The notes under the pieces are model-generated. The model saw nothing but the letters and a program-made list of their open reading frames with translations. It made no database searches and was not told the DNA's origin. 5,493 nt of DNA from Desulfobulbus sp. (GTDB lineage Bacteria; Desulfobacterota; Desulfobulbia; Desulfobulbales; Desulfobulbaceae), in contig JAGODN010000190.1 of the NCBI GenBank assembly GCA_017998195.1, positions 1 to 5,493 on the forward strand. Direction: 5' to 3'. The translations under genes and the position numbers were made by a program. This document shows, one piece after another, positions 1 through 3,773 of the stretch (position 1 is its first letter; every line of letters begins with the position of its first letter).

Positions 1-190
1 CGTTGAAGAACAGGTCGATGGCGTCGCGGCGGTTCTCCACCGAGGTGCGCAGGGTCTCCCTGACCTTGTCCGTGTAGATGCGGTCAAACAGCCCGTACAG
101 GCTGAGGTTGACGAACAGGAGCGGAATGACGGAAAAGCCGATGATGGCCAGGCAGTGGCGCCACCAGAGCATGCGGTAGTTTCGATCCAT
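1..190 (-). CDS. Membrane sensor protein, probable histidine kinase (N-terminal fragment)
   Basis: Only the first 63 codons are inside the window; the gene runs off the left edge. The start is the ATG at 190, preceded by a GAGGAG ribosome binding site with 6-nt spacing. The product begins MDRNYRMLWWRH, followed by one hydrophobic segment at about residues 14-34. A polar juxtamembrane stretch follows (DRIYTDKVRETLRTSVENRRDAIDLFF split around residues 36-62), apparently the start of an extracytoplasmic helix. A short basic N-terminus, one TM, and then a helix with 'KV..TL...VE.RR.AID.FF' is the usual opening of cache-type sensor histidine kinases in Desulfobacterota, but a diguanylate cyclase or chemoreceptor could begin the same way. 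No catalytic domain is visible. It lies downstream of the permease operon on the same strand, separated by 121 bp containing a hairpin and a possible promoter, so it may be a separate transcription unit. Confidence 0.6.
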   Translation of the reverse strand, partial: MDRNYRMLWWRHCLAIIGFSVIPLLFVNLSLYGLFDRIYTDKVRETLRTSVENRRDAIDLFFN

Positions 191-242
191 GGTGCACTCC
201 TCGCGTCGGCGCGATCGGTACGGTGGCCTGTGACCGGCAACA

Positions 243-266
243 CCCGGCCCGGACTGGCGGGCCGGG
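243..266 (-). terminator. GC-rich hairpin between the 280-residue protein gene and the sensor gene
   Basis: A perfect 9-bp inverted repeat has arms CCCGGCCCG (243-251) and CGGGCCGGG (258-266) around a 6-nt loop. It lies 45 bp past the stop codon of the 312-1154 gene and 52 bp before the next start. No T-run follows on the minus strand, so it is not a classical intrinsic terminator. It could be a Rho-assisted or weak terminator, an attenuator, or an mRNA-protecting 3' stem. Confidence 0.4.
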
Positions 267-276
267 CTGGCTGTAA

Positions 277-305
277 CCACTACAAAGGGCGGCAAATATT
301 GTCAA
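277..305 (-). promoter_or_regulatory. Possible sigma-70 promoter for the sensor gene
   Basis: On the minus strand a perfect TTGACA (-35, positions 305-300) is followed after 17 bp by TAGTGG (282-277), a poor -10 (only the leading TA matches). It sits in the most AT-rich part of this 121-bp gap and would give a leader of about 80 nt that includes the 243-266 hairpin. The -35 is convincing and the -10 is weak, so this is tentative. Confidence 0.3.
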
Positions 306-311
306 TTCTTT

Positions 312-1154
312 TCAGACTGGCGGTTCCGCGGCCGCCCGGGGCGCGGGTCCGTCCTGTTCGTCGGCAAAACAGGCGACGTCGCCGGGGCGCACCGGCCAGG
401 AGGGATCGACGTGCAGCAGCACCTCGTTGTTCTCGCATCCGGACACCCGTGCCGTGCACACCTGTTCCCCGCCCGGCCGATAGATGGTGCAGGCCCTGCC
501 CGGGCGGAGGTTCACCGCCGGGGGCGGTTCGCAGGCGGCCTCCGTGCCCTGGTCGGTACGCCGGGCCCGGTAGATCTCGCCGCAGCGGTGGGCGTGCAGG
601 TGACGGGTCCAGAGTCGGCCGCAGAGGAAGTTGGCCGCCCCGGCGAACAGACCGACGAGGGCGAAGCCGAGGGCAAAGGCGTAGGGGCTCTGCCCGGTGA
701 GCCGGGTCAGGCGCGAGGGGGAATGGGCGTTGCGGGCGGCCAGGTCGGGCCAGACGCGCACCTGAAAGACCAGGGCCGGGTTCTGTTTTTCGCCGTATCG
801 GTCGTGGACGGTGAGCAGGTGGCTGCCCTCGCGGGCCTCCGCGGCCACTTCGATGGCGCCCCGCCACATCGCCCCGCCGAACCAGAAGCCGGCGAACACC
901 GCCCGCGGCACCAGGCGGACCGAGCCGTCCGCGGGTTCACCGTCGATGACGAAGGCGTCGATGGTCTCGGTGCGCGGCGGCATGGGGCCGCTGATGGCGA
1001 AACTGGTGCCGGGGAGGAGTTCGATCAACCCACGGTTACCGGCCAACCCGCCGACCAGGGCGTCGGCCAGGGAGAGCAGGGCCAGGGCCAGCAGGGCCAT
1101 GGCCACTAGGCCGGTGCGCCTCTGCCAGAGGAGGAAGTCCGAGCCGGCGGTCAT
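312..1154 (-). CDS. Uncharacterised two-TM protein with Cys/His-rich cytoplasmic tail
   Basis: This 280-residue protein is not one I recognise. It has TM1 at about 15-36, a loop of about 120 residues (37-156) rich in beta-type sequence, TM2 at about 157-178, and a tail of about 100 residues. RRT before TM1 and GRLWTRHLHAHR after TM2 suggest both ends are cytoplasmic and the 37-156 domain is extracytoplasmic. All seven cysteines (178, 191, 208, 222, 233, 240, 262) lie at or after the end of TM2, and three alternating histidines (185, 187, 189) come just before C191. Residues 216-263 (LRPGRACTIY... to VRPGDVACFA) read like a small beta-barrel. The ATG overlaps the TGA of the upstream 72-residue gene (ATGA). 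No Shine-Dalgarno precedes it, so translation is probably coupled to that gene. Likely the last gene of the permease operon; function unknown. Confidence 0.8.
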   Translation of the reverse strand: MTAGSDFLLWQRRTGLVAMALLALALLSLADALVGGLAGNRGLIELLPGTSFAISGPMPPRTETIDAFVIDGEPADGSVRLVPRAVFAGFWFGGAMWRGAIEVAAEAREGSHLLTVHDRYGEKQNPALVFQVRVWPDLAARNAHSPSRLTRLTGQSPYAFALGFALVGLFAGAANFLCGRLWTRHLHAHRCGEIYRARRTDQGTEAACEPPPAVNLRPGRACTIYRPGGEQVCTARVSGCENNEVLLHVDPSWPVRPGDVACFADEQDGPAPRAAAEPPV

Positions 1155-1369
1155 GCGGGGCGGCGGCAGCGGCGGAGAAGGTATTTGCCGGCGAAGCCGA
1201 GGGCCAGGGTGGGCAGCAGCAGGGCGAAGATGGTCTTGAAGAAGGTGAGGTTGAACTCGTCCGGGGTGAGCGCGGCCCGGTACATGGCCAGGAACAGGGC
1301 GCCCAGCATCAGGCAGTTGACCGTGACCACGAGCAGTTTGTGCAGGAGGAAGGCGGTGTATTCGGACAT
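1151..1369 (-). CDS. Small two-TM membrane protein, function unknown
   Basis: A 72-residue hydrophobic protein starts MSEYTAFLLHKL. TM1 lies at about residues 9-30 and TM2 at about 44-64, joined by a short polar turn (TPDEFN, 35-40). It ends with a strongly basic tail (RRCRR) that by the positive-inside rule should be cytoplasmic, so both termini are probably inside. The start is well supported by a GGAGGT ribosome binding site 6 nt before the ATG. The gene sits 57 bp after the lipoprotein gene, with a strong hairpin in the gap, and its stop codon overlaps the start of the next gene by 4 nt. The overlap suggests that the 72- and 280-residue proteins are made together, possibly as a complex. 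I do not recognise the family. Confidence 0.8.
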   Translation of the reverse strand: MSEYTAFLLHKLLVVTVNCLMLGALFLAMYRAALTPDEFNLTFFKTIFALLLPTLALGFAGKYLLRRCRRPA

Positions 1370-1387
1370 GGCGGACCTCCCGGGAAG

Positions 1388-1415
1388 GGACGGGCGGGGA
1401 AGACCCCGCCCGTCC
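1388..1415 (-). terminator. Perfect 12-bp hairpin inside the operon (attenuator or partial terminator)
   Basis: Arms GGACGGGCGGGG (1388-1399) and CCCCGCCCGTCC (1404-1415) pair perfectly around a 4-nt loop. On the minus strand it begins 11 nt after the lipoprotein stop codon and ends about 18 nt before the start of the 72-residue gene, almost touching its GGAGGT ribosome binding site. No T-tract follows, so full intrinsic termination is doubtful. Partial termination, RNA stabilisation of the upstream message, or control of ribosome access downstream are all possible. Confidence 0.5.
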
Positions 1416-1426
1416 GCGCCGGCTGA

Positions 1427-2044
1427 CTATTTCTTGAAGATATCGGTTTTGGACACGTTCATGAAGCGCAGCGCCTGACCGGCGGTCTTGAAGTAGATGC
1501 GGACTTCGTCACCGGCATCCCAGGTGGACTCGGGATAGGCGAAGTAGTTGTCCGGAACCGAGAAGGTGCAGAGCATCTTCTGGCGGCCGGAGTACACGGT
1601 GATGGTCCGCTTCTCCTGATCGATCACCGGGAACTTCTTGGCCTTCTTGGCCGCCTTGTCATAGACCAGGGGGTGGTCCTTGTCAACCGGCTGCTGCAGG
1701 TCGACGATGGTGATGGGCACGAACGCCAGCTTCTGGGTGGTGAAATCGTAGATCTCGATCTCCTTCTTCTCGGTGTCCAGCTTCAGCCGCTGCCCGGCCT
1801 TTGGTTCAGGCCCGGTCTCCTTGGGGTCGACCGGCAGCTTGAAGACCGCGGGCGGCAGCACGTCGTACACCGGATGCAGGGTGTCCATGGCGCTGTCGTG
1901 GATGACGGTGACTTCCTTCTTCTCCTTGTCAAAGGCGATGACCCGCCCCTGTTCGACCTTGCCGTACTTGTCCTTGTCACATCCTGCCAGGGTCAGGGCC
2001 ATGGCGAGGGCAGCCGCGGTGAGCAGTATATGCTTGATGTTCAT
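1427..2044 (-). CDS. DUF4881-like lipoprotein
   Basis: A 205-residue exported lipoprotein. The N-terminus MNIKHILLTAAALAMALT leads into the lipobox LAGC (residues 19-22), so C22 should be lipidated and the protein anchored in the envelope facing the periplasm; D23 at position +2 would favour inner-membrane retention by the E. coli rule. The mature part is hydrophilic and beta-rich with many Lys/Glu/Asp. It carries three similar strands of the form D-x-E-K-[KR]-x-[VI]-x-[VI] at about 35-48, 86-101 and 138-151. From memory it resembles DUF4881, a family of about 200 residues described mainly from Desulfovibrio-type bacteria; no function is known. The open frame continues far upstream through the permease gene, but that is an out-of-frame artefact. 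The ATG at 2044 has AAGGAG 6 nt upstream and the signal peptide starts exactly there. It lies 23 bp behind the permease gene. Confidence 0.85.
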   Translation of the reverse strand: MNIKHILLTAAALAMALTLAGCDKDKYGKVEQGRVIAFDKEKKEVTVIHDSAMDTLHPVYDVLPPAVFKLPVDPKETGPEPKAGQRLKLDTEKKEIEIYDFTTQKLAFVPITIVDLQQPVDKDHPLVYDKAAKKAKKFPVIDQEKRTITVYSGRQKMLCTFSVPDNYFAYPESTWDAGDEVRIYFKTAGQALRFMNVSKTDIFKK

Positions 2045-2045
2045 C

Positions 2046-2056
2046 AGAGTCTCCTT
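2046..2056 (-). promoter_or_regulatory. Ribosome binding site fixing the lipoprotein start
   Basis: On the minus strand AAGGAGACTCT precedes the ATG at 2044 by one base. The same 11 bases occur before the permease start (3125-3135). This site, together with the signal peptide, sets the lipoprotein start against the longer open frame upstream. Confidence 0.75.
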
Positions 2057-2067
2057 GGATCGCGCGG

Positions 2068-3123
2068 TTAGATGTTCTGCTGCTTCATGGCCAGTTCTTT
2101 TTTCACGCCCTGCACCATCTTGACGAAGATGTAGGCCGACATGGCGGCGATCAGACCGAGCACCAGCCAGGTGGCGCCGATGTCGAGGGCCTTCTTGTAG
2201 GCCGGCAGCCAGGGCTGGACCAGCTTCATGAGGATGGAGACCATGCAGCCGAGCACCGCGTAGCCGAACATGATGCGGATGCCGTAGCCCTTGATGTACT
2301 TGGTGGCCACTGCGCCCACCTGCGCGCCGCAGGCGGCGCCGACCAGCATGATCATGGCGGCGACCAGCTCGGTGCGGCCCTTGAAGGTGTAGGTGGCGGC
2401 GCCGTACAGGCCGGAGATGGCTACTTCGAACAGGTCGGTGCCGACGGCGACGTGGGTCGGGCAGCCGATCAGGTAGATCAGGGCGGGCATGCGGATGAGA
2501 CCGCCGCCGATGCCGAGGATGCCTGCCAGCCAGCCGGTGAGGAAGCTGACGATGATCGGCAGCCAGGCCGAGCAGGTGATGCCGGCGGCCTTCAGGTGGA
2601 CCATGGGCGGGATCTTGATCTTGTGCAGGGTCTTGTGCCACTCCACGCCGGTGGCGCCGGCCTCGAGCTGCTCGCCCTTGGCGGCGGCGGCCCGTTCCTT
2701 GGCCCGGCGCTTGCTGATGTCATGGAACACGGTCCAGGCGATGAACAGCAGCAGGCCGACATAGATCCAGCGCACGACCTTCTCGACCGAGCCGAGCCGC
2801 TCGAGCCACATGACCATCTGCGCGCCGCACTCGAAGCCGACCACCGTGCCCACCAGCATGATCATGCCGAGCTTGTAGTCGACGTTGCCGAATTTGCCGT
2901 GGCGCATGGTCGAGATCAGGGATTTGCCCGCCATGTGGGCGATGTCCGTACCGATGGCGAAGGCCATGGGGAAGCCGAGGATGTTGAGGCCGGGGGTGAC
3001 CATCCAGGCGCCGCCCATGCCGAAGAAGCCGCCGATGATGCCGACGCCGATACCGAGGATGATGAGGCCGGGCCAGAAGATCTTGACGCCGGCAATGGGC
3101 ATGAGGATATAGAGCCAGTCCAT
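2068..3123 (-). CDS. TauE/SafE-family permease (putative sulfite/organosulfur anion exporter)
   Basis: A 351-residue polytopic inner-membrane protein. It shows the two-fold internal repeat of TauE/SafE permeases: a glycine-rich GGFFGMGGAWMVTPGL helix-loop at about 31-46, matched by GILGIGGGLIRMPALIYL at 201-218, and AIGTD (56-60) matched by AVGTD (226-230). A second pair is MIMLVG followed by CGAQ at 87-102 and again at 257-268. About eight to nine hydrophobic segments are visible. A charged cytoplasmic-type linker (about 137-175) separates the halves, so the protein is longer than the roughly 250-residue minimal members. Family members move sulfite, sulfoacetate or related anions, but the substrate here cannot be read from sequence. 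AAGGAG lies before the ATG at 3123. It is the second gene of the operon, 23 bp after the 99-residue protein gene and before the lipoprotein gene. Confidence 0.9.
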   Translation of the reverse strand: MDWLYILMPIAGVKIFWPGLIILGIGVGIIGGFFGMGGAWMVTPGLNILGFPMAFAIGTDIAHMAGKSLISTMRHGKFGNVDYKLGMIMLVGTVVGFECGAQMVMWLERLGSVEKVVRWIYVGLLLFIAWTVFHDISKRRAKERAAAAKGEQLEAGATGVEWHKTLHKIKIPPMVHLKAAGITCSAWLPIIVSFLTGWLAGILGIGGGLIRMPALIYLIGCPTHVAVGTDLFEVAISGLYGAATYTFKGRTELVAAMIMLVGAACGAQVGAVATKYIKGYGIRIMFGYAVLGCMVSILMKLVQPWLPAYKKALDIGATWLVLGLIAAMSAYIFVKMVQGVKKELAMKQQNI

Positions 3124-3124
3124 G

Positions 3125-3135
3125 AGAGTCTCCTT
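3125..3135 (-). promoter_or_regulatory. Ribosome binding site of the permease gene
   Basis: AAGGAGACTCT on the minus strand, one base from the ATG at 3123. It is identical over 11 bases to the site before the lipoprotein gene, suggesting that the two consecutive genes are translated at similar rates. Confidence 0.7.
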
Positions 3136-3146
3136 CGCTGCGGATA

Positions 3147-3446
3147 TTAGTGTTCAGCCAGTTCGCGGGATTTCAGATCGATGCCGATCCATCCCATGAC
3201 GATGTCGGCGAGGACGCCGAAAATCACGCCGGTTACCGGGATGATGATGATCGTCAGGATCATGAACTGCAGGTGGCTCTCGTTGTAGAGATTGGCCCAC
3301 CAGGCCATGATGCCGTCGAGCTTGCGGGTGTCGGCGACAATGACCACAGGCGCGCTTTTGCCCCCGCCGGCCGCGAGCGCGAGGCTCGGAGCGAACAGGA
3401 CCAGGGAGATGAGCGCCCACCAGTACCGCTGCATTCGTTTCTTCAT
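3147..3446 (-). CDS. Small exported single-TM protein, probable permease partner
   Basis: A 99-residue protein. MKKRMQRYWWALISLVLFAPSLALAAG looks like a cleavable signal peptide ending near residue 26 (ALAA|G). A periplasmic stretch of about 35 residues follows (ADTRKLDGIMAWWANLYNES, 38-57), then one long TM at about 62-86 and a short polar end (IDLKSRELAEH). The mature topology would be N-terminus out, C-terminus in. The open frame continues some 2 kb upstream through the divergent regulator, which is a high-GC artefact; AAGGAGAA 4-5 nt before the ATG at 3446 and the signal peptide fix the start. It is the first gene of the operon, directly after the sigma-54 promoter, with the permease gene 23 bp downstream. 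I cannot name a family. Position and topology suggest an accessory subunit or assembly factor of the permease. Confidence 0.8.
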   Translation of the reverse strand: MKKRMQRYWWALISLVLFAPSLALAAGGGKSAPVVIVADTRKLDGIMAWWANLYNESHLQFMILTIIIIPVTGVIFGVLADIVMGWIGIDLKSRELAEH

Positions 3447-3450
3447 CGTG

Positions 3451-3458
3451 TTCTCCTT
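3451..3458 (-). promoter_or_regulatory. Ribosome binding site fixing the start of the first operon gene
   Basis: AAGGAGAA on the minus strand, 4 nt before the ATG at 3446. It marks the start of the signal-peptide protein within a much longer open frame. Confidence 0.75.
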
Positions 3459-3522
3459 TTTGTGTTGGTGCCGTGTACGGGAACCGCGCCGGTGTCCGTG
3501 CCGGGGCGGGGCTACTCGGGTC

Positions 3523-3554
3523 CGGGCGCCGCGGAGGGGGAAGCCGGGCGCCCG
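3523..3554 (-). promoter_or_regulatory. GC-rich stem in the leader of the permease operon
   Basis: Arms CGGGCGCC (3523-3530) and GGCGCCCG (3547-3554) can pair over a 16-nt loop. The right arm lies within a 10-bp perfect palindrome, CGGGCGCCCG (3545-3554). If transcription starts near 3613 from the sigma-54 promoter, this structure lies in an untranslated leader of about 165 nt. In such GC-rich DNA an 8-bp stem can arise by chance. Confidence 0.3.
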
Positions 3555-3624
3555 AACCGTTGTTGTCTTTCCGGCAGCGGGCAGTGGCCAGCCTGGTTGC
3601 CGGGAAAGAGCTGCCCAGCCTCTT

Positions 3625-3639
3625 CCAACTTGCGTGCCA
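3625..3639 (-). promoter_or_regulatory. Sigma-54 (-24/-12) promoter of the permease operon
   Basis: On the minus strand TGGCACG (3639-3633), N4, TTGG (3628-3625) is followed by A. This matches the consensus TGGCACG-N4-TTGCA at every listed base except the C at about -12, which is G here, and it has the correct 10-bp spacing between the conserved GG and G. Predicted transcription starts near 3613 and reads toward the 99-residue protein and the permease, leaving a leader of about 165 nt. The divergent neighbour is a sigma-54 activator, which strengthens the call. The -12 deviation is the main doubt. Confidence 0.65.
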
Positions 3640-3658
3640 GTAAACGTGCAATTATTTT
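3630..3658 (+). promoter_or_regulatory. Possible sigma-70 promoter of the regulator gene
   Basis: TTGCGT (3630-3635), a 17-bp spacer and TATTTT (3653-3658) within the only AT-rich stretch of the intergenic region. The -35 matches 3 of 6 bases and the -10 matches 4 of 6. It would start the plus-strand regulator message near 3665, with a leader of about 110 nt. Its -35 and the start of its spacer overlap the divergent sigma-54 site, so the two polymerases could exclude each other. Confidence 0.3.
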
Positions 3659-3695
3659 TTTTGATGGAACGGCAGGGTGTTGGCAAGGAAACCGT

Positions 3696-3748
3696 TGAGC
3701 TTTTGCGCGGTATCGGATAGGGAAAAACAGGCCCGGTGAGTTTGCGCG
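3696..3748. repeat. Pair of direct repeats, candidate activator-binding sites
   Basis: TTTGCGCG occurs at 3702-3709 and 3741-3748. Each copy is preceded by TGAG, directly in the second copy (3737-3740) and two bases further away in the first (3696-3699). The copies lie roughly 60-110 bp upstream of the minus-strand sigma-54 promoter, where enhancer-type activator sites normally sit, and in the leader of the activator's own gene. Function is inferred from position only. Confidence 0.35.
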
Positions 3749-3773
3749 AAAAAGAGTGCAGGGAGAGAGTCGC

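Noticed and set aside
411..1109. Plus-strand open frame opposite the 280-residue protein
   Set aside because: Translation is Gly/Ala/Glu-rich with no recognisable motif, and the minus-strand gene there has membrane segments and operon context.
2045..2641. Upstream extension of the lipoprotein open frame through the permease gene
   Set aside because: The extension is Arg/His/Pro-rich low-complexity sequence in a shifted frame of a clear permease gene. The lipoprotein signal peptide and ribosome binding site begin at 2044.
2342..2866. 15-base identical word (ACCAGCATGATCATG) at two places in the permease gene
   Set aside because: It encodes the repeated MIMLVG segments of the two permease halves, so it reflects the protein's internal duplication and not a DNA element.
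2452..3150. Plus-strand open frame opposite the permease
   Set aside because: Asp/Ala/Glu/His-rich mirror of a GC-rich membrane protein gene, with no domain signal of its own.
3585..3600. Plus-strand sigma-54-like sequence TGGCCAG...TTGC
   Set aside because: The gap between GG and GC is 11 bp instead of 10, and the -24 element is imperfect; the minus-strand site at 3625-3639 is much better.
3681..3700. Plus-strand TGGCA followed by TTGA
   Set aside because: The spacing to the -12-like element is wrong for sigma-54.
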